Assembly (NCBI GenBank): GCA_022497155.1
Contig: MU385761.1
Span: forward strand, 331,913-395,912
From: Whalleya microplaca
Lineage: Eukaryota > Ascomycota > Sordariomycetes > Xylariales > Xylariaceae
Length of the DNA stretch: 64,000 nucleotides
Reading direction: 5' to 3'
In this document: positions 1 to 11,380 of the stretch, one piece after another
Layout of the letters: each line of letters opens with the position of its first letter
How positions within the stretch are numbered: position 1 is the first letter of the stretch
The notes under the pieces: model-generated
Seen by the model: only the letters and a program-made list of their open reading frames with translations
What the model was told of the DNA's origin: nothing
Databases searched by the model: none
Program-made: the position numbers and the translations under genes

Positions 1-1412
1 GATCAGGACGGAATAAAAAAAGGAAAAAATGTCTTACTATGATGTCTACCACTACGCATGTCTCTTGCTGTTGAAATCGGCATGGTTGAAAGATATCGTC
101 TTACAAGTGTCATCGGCAGAGAAAACACATCCAATCGCCATGCATGCCATGTAAAGACGACAACCATATGGCGATTGATTTACTCATCCTCTTCTCCAAT
201 ATGCACAAATGAATCTCGATGCGTCGTTCGAAGCAACGTGAAAAAATTCCTGATTCTACCAATCCGACAGGTTACCAGAAGGCAGGCAGGCATTTCCTGC
301 AGGGACCAAGGGTCTTGTCTGGGGTGGGTTCATGGCCTACTAGGCCGTCGGGCGAATAGCTTAGCAGCAGCTCGCCGCGCTGCAACCTGCATGCTGACGT
401 GGGCGTAACATCATAGGCCGGCCTCGAAAATGGAAGAAGATCCCAGGCCCATCAGTGCCATGGAACCCCGCATACGTAGAAAATCGTGGCTTTGCCGATC
501 AGCAGCCTTCCCTCCATGCATGCATGGCTGCGACTCGCCTCTAAACTAGATATCAGCTGGATGGCTGACACACACGGTGTGCCACGAAACAGGAAATCCA
601 AGGACGGGTACGCCGCTAGCCATCATTCATCCTCTCTAGTATCATCCGTCAGACGTGAGAGATGAGATAATGGCAGGCAGATGCTGCGCGACATCATACA
701 TGGCAGCAGTCCGCGACCCTCGTATCGGAGCCGGGCTGCGGCCATGACACTAGCTCGAGTTGTAGGACTGGAGCACGGCCAATACGAATCGTATTGAGGT
801 AGCCTTGGCAGGAACTTTGCTTTCCTACGCAGCTATTGTGCTATTCCAAGAATCGCACTTCTACACAAGCCGGGCAACATGCCCTTCGGATAGGTATGCT
901 CGTCATGGTAGTAGTTAGTTGGTGGATGTCTTACATATCTGCAAGTGAATAATCAGACTACAGGGGTCGTAAACCGGGATTCCCTCTGCGCATCCCCAGG
1001 CAGATCTCATCACAGGTGGGCAGTGTAGATGCACGGAAGGGTCTCGAGGGTCCTCTGGCGCTGGCGATCTAGGACCTTTGCTTCGGTGAGAACCGAAGGG
1101 TCCTAGGGGTCCCCTCACCTCGTGACCATCTTGGCGAGCTGAGGAAACCGGCTCATCGTGGATAAATACCGTTCACGTCCTCACTCTATAGGCAGATACC
1201 ATTATCCTCACTTCGATTCACTTTATTACTCTTGATTTGCTTAGCCTGTATTTGTCTTTATACTAGCATCATCGACATACAACACTTACAGTAGAACCGT
1301 ATTATTCTCAGTTGCTAGATATTCAACAACACATCCATCCCACACGCATAGAACCTCTCAAACTCACCACTCGCACACCGAGGCTCTAACACAGCCTTAC
1401 ATACCAACCCCA
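1..1412. other. intergenic, no gene seen
   Basis: I find no ORF here with coding-like composition. A perfect 7-bp stem with a GAGA loop (CTTCGGT at 1081-1087, ACCGAAG at 1092-1098) lies about 300 bp upstream of the first gene; I attach no function to it. Confidence 0.6.
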
Positions 1413-1694
1413 ATGCCCTACACGACAACGCTCACCAAGAAGACGACCTACTTCACCACCGCCGACAACATGTGCTTCCGGGCCGAGCCCTCGCGGGCCA
1501 AGTACTACTACCACGAGGAGTACATCCCCGTGCGTCACCACCAGCACCACCAGCACCGGACCTCCGCGCCGCGCGTCAGCTACCACAGCGGCCGGCACGC
1601 GCATTACTCGGCGAGCAGCCCACGCGTGAGCTCCAGCAGCCACCGCCACAGCGGGCCCCTCGTGTACGAGCGCACCAGCACGCGATACCACTGA
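1413..1694 (+). CDS. small His/Tyr/Ser/Arg-rich protein, 93 aa
   Basis: This is a single-exon ORF of 93 residues from the ATG at 1413. I do not recognise the family. The N-terminal third is Thr/Tyr-rich (MPYTTTLTKKTTYFTT), followed by a HHQHHQH histidine run and a Ser/Arg/His tail ending in TSTRYH. Codon third positions are strongly G/C, as in confirmed genes nearby and unlike the flanking DNA, and this supports real coding. There is no signal peptide, membrane segment or cysteine pattern; only one Cys is present. An antisense ORF and a +1-frame ORF overlap it, but neither has comparable composition or a better start. Low complexity suggests a disordered protein. The function is unknown. Confidence 0.6.
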   Translation: MPYTTTLTKKTTYFTTADNMCFRAEPSRAKYYYHEEYIPVRHHQHHQHRTSAPRVSYHSGRHAHYSASSPRVSSSSHRHSGPLVYERTSTRYH

Positions 1695-2855
1695 ATACCT
1701 ACTGCTTATACCATACCATACCATACACATATATCCTTTTCTACATAACGGGATAACGACACTTACACACACATACACACGTTTACGCCGCTTGTACACA
1801 CGCGTGCGATGAAGTGAAGAATAACGCAATATCACGAACGAACTAGCGTCGCTTTCGACTTATACTTTGTAATCACTTGGTTTTGTACCTACACTTTACG
1901 AGATTGGGAAACGAGACAGGAGCGAGTTTGGGATTAGGATTTGGTTTGGGACGGGGAAGATAAAAAAGGCGCTGTTTTACACATTTACTCTTTATTAATA
2001 TCTGATTAATTTTGACTTATAACATTGATGACTTACAATACATGAACCATTGATCTTCACCTTGAACGAATTACAGGATTTCTGCAATGGGATTGGGTGC
2101 CGTCATAGGGGACCCGGATGTGGTTGGTGGGGCTTGTTCTATACATAACATCGGCACTCGGACCAAGCGGGGTACAGGGATTGGAATGCTGCCACCTATT
2201 GGACGTACCGACGTACACATCCATGTACGTAAAGACGAGACATTGGGATGAAAGCCGACTTACCTAATGACATCATGATACGGGAATCTCTTGACTCGAT
2301 AGACTTTCAGGGTGCGTCTCTTTGTGAGTAATGTGATGTGGTATGATACATGTCTAGGAAGGGCAGCACTGGAGAGAGGGGTTGAGCTATGTATGTCTCG
2401 CTCTACATACATTATACCTGACCTAGGTAGATTCAACAACTTCTTTGAGTGAGTGCATGTAAGTAGGGTATAAAGCTGAAAAGCTGAAGCGGTCATCAAC
2501 GAATACTTAACTATCATATATATACTTCTCTCACAATCCCTGTTCCGAGCTTTCGTCTGATCTGCAACGTACGGTGATACGCCCCACTCGACTGGTATAA
2601 CAGATTTCGATCGGAAGAGGCCGACAGTCAGCAGCAGCATCGCAACTGTGAGTTTTATCTAATACTTCAGCTGTTTCCGGCAGCTCCGCGGCTTCTTTGC
2701 GATGCGGTGGTCTACTGCTACTGCATCGCAGAGTTCTTGCGAGACGATATGGGTGAAGGAAAGAGTAAACCGACTAACTGACTGCAGCTGTCATAAACAT
2801 TGAAGAGATATAATCGAGCCGACACTTACGACTTGAGCTCCAACCTGAACACATC
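1695..2855. other. intergenic, no gene seen
   Basis: This stretch holds the 3' flank of the small ORF and the 5' flank of the eisosome gene. Short ORFs on either strand have neither biased composition nor recognisable protein sequence. Confidence 0.5.
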
Positions 2856-4143
2856 ATGTAGGTCATTATGGACTTCTTTTTCTTCAACAGTACTTCGAAA
2901 GGCGTATCGGATCTCGAAAGAATGTCGAATCGAAGCAGCCGATCTTTTGGATCAACTTCCTTATCCTTGTAACTTTGAAGATCCAATATTCCCTGTATAC
3001 AGCCTTACCTTGGTGTCGGAAAACTAACCCTTGAAACCCGCCTCTCTAGGAACCGCTCACTCTCGATCCGGTCGAACAAGGGGGCCTCGGGCGCAAGTGG
3101 CTCCTCGCCGCCGCGGCGCAAGGGCTTCTCCTTCGCGTCCCTCCGCGGCTCGATCCAGCCGGAGCTGTCGCGGCGGCTGTACGCGGTGATCAAATCCTCG
3201 AACAACCTGGTGTCGGCGCACGAGGCGGCGGGGCGGGAGCGGGACGCGATCGCGAAGCAGCTGTCGGAGTGGGGCGAGCAGACGGGCGACGAGGCGGTGT
3301 CGGACGTGTCGGACAAGGTCGGGGTCGTGCTGTGCGAACTCGGCGCGCAGGAGGAGGCCTACGCCCACGGCCTCGACGAGGCCCGCCGCGTCCTCAAGTT
3401 CGTCCGCAACACCGAGAAGTCCGTCCAGCCCTCCCGCGACTCCAAGGGCAAGATCGCCGACGACATCCAGAAGCTCAAGCTCAAGGAGCCCCAGAGCCAG
3501 CGCCTGGTCGTGCTCGAGCAGGAGCTCGTCCGCGCCGAGGCCGAGAACTTGGTTGCCGAGGCGCAGCTGACTAATATCGTACGTCTACACCACCTGCCCT
3601 CGCACGATTTATGATGTACTGGTCGACGATGAGTTTGATTGTGAGACTGCTCCTTTATGAATAGATTGCTAATGGGTTCTGGTGTGGGATTAGACCCGTA
3701 AGAAGCTGAAGGAAGCCTACGACGCCGAGTTCGCGGCCGTGATCGAGCGGGCCGAGAAGCAGATCATCCTGGCGAAGCACGGGCAGCGGCTGCTGAACCT
3801 GCTCGACGACACGCCCGTGACGCCCGGCGACCGGCGGCGCGCGTACGAGAACGGCGGCGCGGCCCGCCAGGTGCTCAACGACGCCGAGGACGACCTCAAG
3901 AGCTGGGAGCGCAACAACCGCCACTCGGTCGAGTCGTCGTCGTCGGCGCCAGCGGCAGGGGCAGGGGCTGCGGGAGGAGGGCCCCGCGACGGCGTGACGG
4001 ATACCGCTCAGAGCGGTACTGTCCGCGGTGGGGGTGCCGTCATGACCGGTGCCGCGGGCCCGTCTGCGGGTGCTGCGAATGGGGGCGGCGGGAAAGCTGC
4101 CGACGAGGAGGCGTTTGTGAGTGCCACGACCTCGCATGAATAG
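2856..4143 (+). CDS. eisosome component Pil1/Lsp1-type BAR protein
   Basis: Pil1/Lsp1 proteins polymerise on the inner plasma membrane to form eisosomes (MCC furrows) and respond to sphingoid long-chain bases. The spliced product is about 326 aa. It opens with NRSLSIRSN, then FSFASLRGSIQPELSRRLY, and contains the family hallmarks SVQPSRDSKGKI, EQELVRAEAENLVAEAQL and LLDDTPVTPGDRR, which belong to the BAR-type coiled coil; the Ala/Gly-rich tail is disordered. Exons are 2856-2857, 3050-3578 and 3694-4143. Intron 2 (3579-3693) has CTAAT upstream of TAG. Intron 1 (2858-3049, branch site CTAAC) would split the ATG itself as AT|G, the only start I find that keeps NRSLSIRS in frame next to Met. Filamentous fungi commonly carry two paralogs; this one resembles the shorter Lsp1/PilB-like form. 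The identity is secure; the exact start is inferred. Confidence 0.9.
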
Positions 4144-4688
4144 TGCTCAGCAGGCAGAAAGTGTCAGGGGGCACGGTTGAAGGAGAGGGAGGAGAAGCGG
4201 TATCACGTTGAGGAGCACCGGCCATGTTACATATGACTATTGGTTGAGAGGGTGTTTGGTTTGGTTTGGTTTGGGGTTAATGATACTTGAAAAACAATGG
4301 TATTACAGGGGCTGCGGTATATGTACGTTTTGTGGTCGGGCTTTGATGGGAATAGGGGGGTGGCATTCCAAAGTCAGGGTATATGGATATTTCATAGGGG
4401 GGACAGTAGGTGGAAACCAGGAGTAATACCAGGGTCGTGACATAGACTGTTATGAAAATACAGTTATTCCTTCGAATGGCTTTCTTTTAGAGTTTCAAGT
4501 CAAGTATACCGCCGAGTAGCTGTAATACGTGTATAATGGCTGACCTGGTTGATTTTGTGTCACATGTGAAATCATTGCTATAAGTAACTACGGCAAAACT
4601 CCGGTCTAAGTAGAACCCTGTCTAAGCTTTCAATTGAAGCTCAAGCTCTCAAAGGTGAGATCTCAAAAACGTACGATATCCAAGCACA
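4144..4688. other. intergenic between eisosome gene and COQ6
   Basis: This is the 3' flank of the eisosome gene and the promoter side of COQ6. I see no other gene or notable repeat. Confidence 0.6.
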
Positions 4689-6286
4689 ATGGATTTTTTC
4701 CTACTGTCCAGACACCAGCTGCGAAGGCCGGCGTTAAACCTATGCCGGCAATGTAGTCGTAGGCTGCGACCTCAATCACAATCTAGGACCTACGCCCAGG
4801 CCAGTGCAACGGCAGCTCAGCCAGACATCTACGATGTGGTGTGCATAGGTGCCGGACCGGCTGGTCTCAGTCTCCTAACGGCGCTCAGTGAGTTTATCCA
4901 CCAACCTACCTCATTGACTCCGTTCATATCTATGCCATGATATGATATAATTCTATAAGCTAACCTCGCACACCACTCATAGGAGCGAACCCCAGCACCG
5001 CCGGCCTCCGCGTCGCTCTCGTCGAGGCCCAGAGCCTGCGCAAACTCGGCGATTGGAAGCTGCCCCGGGACCGCTTCTCGAACCGGTGCTCCTCGCTGAC
5101 GCCGGCCTCGGCCCGCTACCTCGACTCCATCGGCGCCTGGAGCCATGTGCAACGCGACCGCGTGCAGCCGTACCACGAGATGCAGGTCTGGGACGGCGTC
5201 ACGGGCGCGCGCATCGAGTTCGATTGGGGCGCGTCCGCCTCCGCCGCTGCTGGGAAACCAATAGCCTACATGATCGAGAACCTGAACCTGACCTCGGGCC
5301 TGAAGCGTCGCCTAGACGAGCTCGGCGGCGTGAGCATATTCGACAGCGCCGTCGTCGAGAACATCGGCTTCGGCGAGGAGACGGCTGACCTGGACCTGCG
5401 CGAGTGGCCCATCGTGCATCTGGCCGGCGGCGCACGACTGGCGGCGCGCCTGCTCGTCGGCGCCGACGGCGCGAACAGCCCCGTGCGCGCCTTCGCGGGT
5501 ATCGACTCTAAGGGCTGGGACTACGAGCGGCACGGCGTGGTTGCGACGCTGGAGCTCGAGGGCGAGGGCTGGGGCGGCGAGAACGTCAAGATCGCGTACC
5601 AGCGGTTCCTCCCCACGGGCCCCGCGGCCATGCTGCCGCTGCCCGGCAACCTCGCGACGCTGGTGTGGTCGACGACCCCCGCGCTCGCGGGCGTGCTGAA
5701 GCGCCTCTCGAAACCGGACTTCGTCGCGCTCGTGAACGCGGCCTTCCGCCTGCCGCCCGTGGACCTGGCCTTCATGCACACGCTCGCCTCGGGGCAAGAA
5801 GCGGAGCTGGCCTGGCGGCTGCAGCACACGACCCTCGAGAACCCGCACGCGATCCCGCAGCTCGTCACGGGCGTGCAGGAGGGCACCGTGGCCTCGTTCC
5901 CGCTGCGCCTGCGGCACGCGGACACGTACGCGGCCGAGCGCGTGGCGCTCGTCGGCGACGCCGCGCACACGGTGCACCCGCTAGCGGGGCAGGGGCTGAA
6001 CATGGGGCAGGGGGACGTGGCGAGCCTGGCGCGCGCGCTGGCGGGCGCCGTCGAGCACGGGGCGGATATCGGGGCGCGCGCGTCACTCCAGCCGTACGTC
6101 GCCGAGAGGTACGCGCCGAACCACGTACTCATGGGCGTGTGCGACAAGCTGCATAAGCTGTACGCCGTCGGCGGCGGGCCGATCGTGCCGCTCCGGTCGC
6201 TGGGGCTGCGGGCCGTGAATGCGCTGGGCCCGCTGAAGGGGTTCGTTATGGAGCAGGCGGCGGGCAATGGGATTAAGTTGTTCTGA
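4689..6286 (+). CDS. COQ6: ubiquinone biosynthesis FAD monooxygenase COQ6
   Basis: COQ6 is the flavin-dependent hydroxylase acting on the C5 position of the ubiquinone ring precursor, in the matrix-side CoQ synthome. The 500-aa product has an Arg-rich N terminus (RRPALNLCRQCSRRLR) suited to mitochondrial import. It carries the three motifs of the UbiH/COQ6 class: the Rossmann GAGPAG at residues 54-59, a DG motif (LVGADGANSPVR) near 224, and the FAD ribityl-binding VGDAAHTVHPLAGQGLN motif near 390. Exons are 4689-4887 and 4983-6286. The intron (4888-4982) has GCTAAC before the acceptor, and splicing restores LRANPSTAGLRVALVEA. The length fits the family. It lies in the same orientation as its neighbours, about 0.5 kb apart, with no sign of co-regulation. 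Confidence 0.95.
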
Positions 6287-6802
6287 GGGAATGGTGTGGG
6301 TAGAGGTTGATGGGCATAATGTATATCACGAGAAAGAAAATTACCAGCTTCTGTTGCTTGGTTTGGGTGTATATATACTACATACGAGAACTACAAGTCT
6401 CGTAAGGAATGTATAAAGAGCAGACTTCTAGGGATATTACTATCACTGCCTTCGCGAACTCGGGGCCTAGGGAGAGCAACGGCAAGGAGATTCAAATGGT
6501 CAAGTCGATCATCAAGCCAAATAATGAGCAATTTCTACCATCAAGATCTCAATTTCATGAGAGAGCGTCTAGGTGCTCAATTGTGCCTCCCGTCGCATTC
6601 GAATCATCTTAATATATCTATCGTATTTGTATAAACTTATATAAAGCTATAGGGGTTTGTTGGCCATTAAGGGGGGTGAATCTAGCTAGCTGAACTGATA
6701 AGAAACTGATAAGCGATTAACTTTTCGAGGTCATCAACTTTTTTTTTTTGCTTGACGATCTTACACCCGTGCACCCCACCAATAAAGTCACATTCGCACA
6801 AC
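6287..6802. other. intergenic between COQ6 and RPAC1 gene
   Basis: I see no gene here. A pyrimidine-rich run (CAACTTTTTTTTTTTGC, about 6736-6752) lies some 50 bp upstream of the next start codon. Confidence 0.6.
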
Positions 6803-8000
6803 ATGGCACCCTCATCAGGACGCCGGCAACGGCCCAGTAAGGAAGAACTGGAAGAGCGTAATGTACGATATCTTGAATTCCTTAGGTTTTATTATTCAGT
6901 CTAATTTTTCGCAGATCGTAGGCATAAATAAGGAGACAGTCACCAATACCACTTCGACCGACTACCCAGACAACTACGCAAATGAAGACCACGCCTGGGA
7001 CAAGGAGGAGTTTCGGAAAAGCTTTCGAGTCCAATGGCACGAGAACAGGCAATTCGAGGCCCAGTTCTCGCTCATTGGCATCGACGCCTCCATAGCAAAC
7101 GCCTTCCGTCGCATCCTGATCGCAGAGATTCCCACCTTGGCCATTGATATCGTCTTTGTCCATAACAACACCTCTGTGGTCCAGGACGAGGTGCTCGCGC
7201 ATAGGCTCGGTCTCATACCTTTCACGGGTTCGAAACAGGGTATCCGCGACTACCTACGGTTCTGGCAGAAGCCCGCCGAGGGCGAAGATACCTACGCCAC
7301 GACGTACGATAACAACACCGTGAGCCTTAAGCTCGTCGCCAAGTGCACTCGCAACGAGAATGCGCCTGCCAACTCGACGGATCCCAAGGAGCTATACCAC
7401 AACGCGCACATCTACGCCAAGGACATCGTGTTCGACCCGCTCGGCGGCCAACCGAAGTACTTCCACGGCGAAGACGCCATCAGACCCGTCAACCCCGACA
7501 TCCTGATCACGAAAATGCGGCCGGGACAGGAGATCGACATCGAGATGCACATGCACAAGGGGTACGGGTGGGACCACGCGAAGTGGTCGCCCGTGGCGCC
7601 CGCCAGCTACCGGCTGATGCCGACGATCAAGATCCTGCAGCCGATCCTGGGCGCGGAGGCCGAGAAGTTCGCGAGCTGCTTCATGGACGGCGTGATCGGG
7701 CTGGAGCCCGTGACGCGCAAGGAGGCGCGGGCCAAGGGCAGCGGGTACGAGGGCCACGAAGGCGAGCTGAAGGCCGTGGTGAAGGACCCGATGCGCGACA
7801 CCGTCAGCCGCGAGGTGCTGCGCCATCCCGAGTTCGAGGGCAAGGTCAAGCTGGGGCGGCGAAGGGATCACTTCATCTTCTCCGTCGAGAGCACCGGCCA
7901 GTGGGACAGCGATGAGCTGTTCCTCGAGTCCGTCCGGACGCTGAAGAAGAAGTGCCAGACGCTCAAGCCGCAGGTCACGAATATGGTCTATACTTACTAG
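6803..8000 (+). CDS. RPC40: RNA polymerases I and III subunit AC40 (RPAC1)
   Basis: AC40 pairs with AC19 to form the alpha-like assembly platform shared by RNA polymerases I and III in the nucleus. The 381-aa product has the expected length. The D/L superfamily signature is clear: NAFRRILIAEIPTLAIDIV, then VVQDEVLAHRLGLIPF and, at the C terminus, FIFSVESTGQW with a closing helix. Exons are 6803-6862 and 6915-8000. The first encodes only MAPSSGRRQRPSKEELEERN, and a 52-bp intron (6863-6914) has CTAAT just before TTTTTCGCAG. An ATG at 6861 in the second exon's frame would read through the intron and give an unlikely N terminus, so 6803 is preferred. Many fungal models may miss this tiny first exon. 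Confidence 0.95.
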
Positions 8001-9197
8001 TGACTAGGTACTAGGTGGATAGATCGGTGGGGTGGAGTGGGGAGGTGTGTGTGTATGTCCAAGCTAGATGACTAGAAGGGGGTACCTTGCATGTAAGGAG
8101 TTTTTTCCGTTCATGGCACTACGTAGGCTGGCGTTTAGGTAGGTCAATGGAAAACTGGTTTGTTATTCTCAGGAGATGATGAGTTGTCTATCTTGCTCTT
8201 TCTGCTGCATTGTGAAGCTTCTTTATAGTATCGATGATATGGAAACTAGATGGGGTAATACGAAGTTGATTAAGAAAATCCGCTATATGTTTATATACGG
8301 ACAAGTGTTTCGACCTCTGGGGAACGACAATGCTTTATGTTTATTTGGAATATTGACCACGCACTTAAAGGTGTATTGTTGTGCCCTTTCATGCTTTTTA
8401 TGTCTTCAATACGCTCATAATAATATTAGCCTAGTGAGGAAATCTATACTGTGCGCTGCTTCCCGAGTCTTATTTGTATAGCAATACCAATAGGGGTTGA
8501 CGTGATCTGAATGTCGCAATCGAGGAACTCGAAGCGTTTGGCATAGCCGTGGGAGCTAAGTCAACGTCGCCCGAGGGTTCTCAAAGACGATAGAGATTAT
8601 GATACACGGCTGGCAAGGATTACCTTGAATATTACGGGTAATATTGTAAAGGCATATGCTATGGAATGATAAGGGCGACTTTAATCTGATTTATCTGCTT
8701 CGTTATATAAACAGTGTCCATGCCCAGCTGTATCTTTATGATGGGAGTACCTTGTACACCGCAGTATTCCGGCTACTTAATACGTTGAATATATAGGCTG
8801 TCTAAATCGAGATGGGAGACAGAAAGTTCAACTTCTTTGTTAAATACCCCAGGAGCATATACTTCATTCTGAGTATGGGTAAGGAGTTGGTATTCCACTA
8901 TCACGGTTGGAAGCCCCCTTTCCTGATACTACCTACACCGAATGTTTCCGTCAACTGTATAGGAAACGCCGCGAATACCTAAATGAGGAGAACTGAAAGT
9001 ATATATGAAACTAGAAGAACATGAGAAAAGAGAATGGTGTTTCTCGGCATTTATCGATAGCTACTATAAGCATCCTTTACTTGACGAATTCGCATTGGGG
9101 TTGCTAGCTATTCATTTCATGAGAGGTATTCCTTGTTGCAAGGTATGAAACAAAAATCAGAAAATAAAAGTGATATAATGCCTATATCGCCGGTTAT
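8001..9197. other. intergenic, no gene seen
   Basis: This AT-richer DNA has scattered short ORFs of unbiased composition. It contains the 3' ends of two converging genes and nothing else I can support. Confidence 0.5.
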
Positions 9198-9868
9198 TTA
9201 CCAGTCTACTGGATGGGTTCCACCCTCGTCGAAGACGCCACTTGGCTCGTCATCGTCGTCATCAAGGTCCTCCTTGTTTCTTCGTGGATACAGCTTGCGG
9301 AATTCCGATCCCTCTAGGACTTTGAAAGTCTCTGGGTCGACTTCTTCCTTAACTCGATTTGCCTCGTCCTCGAAGTATGATTCGTATGCAAACCCTCCCA
9401 TGTCTAGACAGAGTTTGAGGACCTCGGGCTGTCTGTCTAGCAGAGCACGCAGCGCGAGGAGCTTGCGAAGGGGCTTGGCATGCCTCTCGTCTATTGCGTT
9501 CAGCCTAGCCTTAACACTTTCGACATTTCTTGTTCGATGGGCTGCAAAGACTTGCTCGAAAGGGGTCACGTCTGCTTCCTTTCATTAGTTTATTGCTACT
9601 ATAGTCTGGAATATAATGGCTCCCTCCTACCTTTGACATATTGATCCATGCCCTGGGCCCAGCATCGGACTGCATAACCGAATGGATCAACTTCTAGGAG
9701 CTCCCAATCTATTCTAGGCCCATCTGACTCGTCTCGCTCATGTAGCGGCCCAGTACAGTGACCTAAGAGGTAATGGTAGTATTCCTCTTCGCTGATGTTT
9801 CCTTGTTGCCTTTCTCTAAAAGCTTCAAGGAAGCAGAGTGACTTGTTTGATGATGTTGATGAAGCCAT
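9198..9868 (-). CDS. unrecognised 203-aa protein with PVDW C-terminal tail
   Basis: The two-exon gene on the minus strand has exons 9868-9631 and 9571-9198. A 59-bp intron joins DQYVK to DVTPFEQVF. I do not recognise a named family. The product has no signal peptide or membrane segment. The N half includes SEEEYYHYLLGHCTGP and a Trp/Asp-rich piece. The second exon is helical and charged (KARLNAIDERHAKPLRKLLALRALL) and is followed by an acidic run DLDDDDDEP. The chain ends PSGVFDEGGTHPVDW, and the secreted protein encoded at 11381-12202 has a very similar tail. An ATG at 9868 is the first in frame. Its relatives in other fungi probably exist but cannot be searched here; the function is unknown. 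Confidence 0.7.
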
Positions 9869-9973
9869 GTATGTCAATATTGTAAAAGAACAGTTTTGGG
9901 TATTCCAAGTAGAAAGAAAAGAAAACGAAATTGGTCTTTCAACAGACTTAACCTTGATATTTGCCTTGGATGC

Positions 9974-10162
9974 CTAACAATGTGGCTGGTGCATTTTAGT
10001 TGCCTTCGATTGGCCAATATATTGTTCAAAGTTGTTATAACAATCGCCTGTCAACTTTGCCACATTTTCGAGCTCAAGTGTAGTGCCAAGGGTCCATTCA
10101 TAAGCACTTGATTCTATTGGTTCGTAATTTAACAATAGATACGCCTCACGTAAGCTCTTCAT
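9974..10162 (-). CDS. possible small gene or gene fragment, 62 aa
   Basis: This minus-strand ORF reads MKSLREAYLLLNYEPIESS and continues through EWTLGTTLELENVAKLTG to a stop after QPHC. Its amino-acid pattern is more protein-like than other short ORFs nearby, but it has no biased codon use and sits only about 100 bp upstream of the 203-aa gene on the same strand. It could be a real short protein, the last exon of a gene whose earlier exons I cannot see, or a decaying fragment. I find no splice signal that decides this. Confidence 0.3.
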   Translation of the reverse strand: MKSLREAYLLLNYEPIESSAYEWTLGTTLELENVAKLTGDCYNNFEQYIGQSKATKMHQPHC

Positions 10163-11380
10163 GTTACATATTTTTTGGGGATGGATTGCTGTCACGTTTC
10201 ATATTTTAGCAACGCTGTTATCCTGGTGGTTCTGTAGGCTACTTTCATGTCATACATTTATGAGGAGCTCTTGAATGGATTGCGTCAAAGGATGGAGAGA
10301 ACCTAAATCCGACTTGATTTGGAAAGGGGGACCAAGGCTATGAGCGGTGGGCTACCTCGAAGTTTTCAGCAATATTCATTCCTAGAACCTGGTAACCAAT
10401 GAGCGCAAGGTGTAGTCCTACACTGATCAAGTACCTCTAGATGGACTTTTCCCAGTATTACCGCGCTTTCTAAATAAAATGTACTTGGACCAAGTCAGCC
10501 TTATTCATCACCCCATCAGCCCTCCGCATCAGCCCTCCGCATCACGAGGGAACCAAATATTTTCGTGTCACGAGGGGAATCCTAGCATTGGGGAAATGGC
10601 ACAGTTCTCACGCAAGGAATGAAATGCGAAATTACCCAGAGGATCATTACTACATACATTACAGCTTCTTGTTTGCCAGAATTATGAGTCACTGCCTCTG
10701 ATATCATAATTCTTCGATTTTCTTGGGTAACCATATACGAAGATTAAGGATCTTAGCCGTGTTGACTGGGCCGTGCCTACTGTCATGAGAATACTTGACT
10801 ACCCATGGAGATGCCGGAGTTTGAACAACAAAGTACTATAATATATCAGCCTCACCATGAATGAGGTTGCCACTAAGACAGACTAACGTCTTCTGACAAC
10901 CTTTTATTACAATGCTGTCGACTTTTTATATCCGCCTCTTTCCAATGTTAAGCATAATTTAGCCAGACTACTATCTATGATCAATCGGAGGTCACGATAC
11001 ATTATCTCCCTTCTCCCTTATGGTGTAATGATCTAATTGTGTCTAATATCTTACGCTCTTCCGGATGCGCGCGAACTCTGGTCTGGTGGTTCCGTTCATC
11101 ACATACGTGTCCGAGTCCTGAGAACCTAAAGATGGTAACAACGCCTCTTCCTTCTTCAGCTGATCATGGCTATGAATCAAACTGACGGCTACGCCGTCTT
11201 ATTGAGATTGATGGAAGGGCAATGATTGCAATACATCCGTAGGACTGTAGAGTGTAGAATGCTGTATAAATAACGATGTAATCCAATCTCCAATGTCGAC
11301 ATTGTTGACTCTATATCTTCAAACTATTCAACACATCGTACTCTTTCATTCACTGAGCTGAGATATTGCGCTTCTCCATC
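10163..11380. other. intergenic, no gene seen
   Basis: The region is AT-rich with no convincing ORF. The tandem GCATCAGCCCTCC (about 10516-10541) occurs twice in a row; otherwise I see nothing structured. Confidence 0.5.

Noticed and set aside
58..408. 116-codon ORF at the left edge
   Set aside because: Its composition is not biased, it has many rare-looking runs, and there is no recognisable sequence.
1386..1835. 149-codon ORF antisense to the small His-rich gene
   Set aside because: It mirrors the GC-rich frame opposite and extends into non-coding flanks; the sense frame has the better composition and an ATG.
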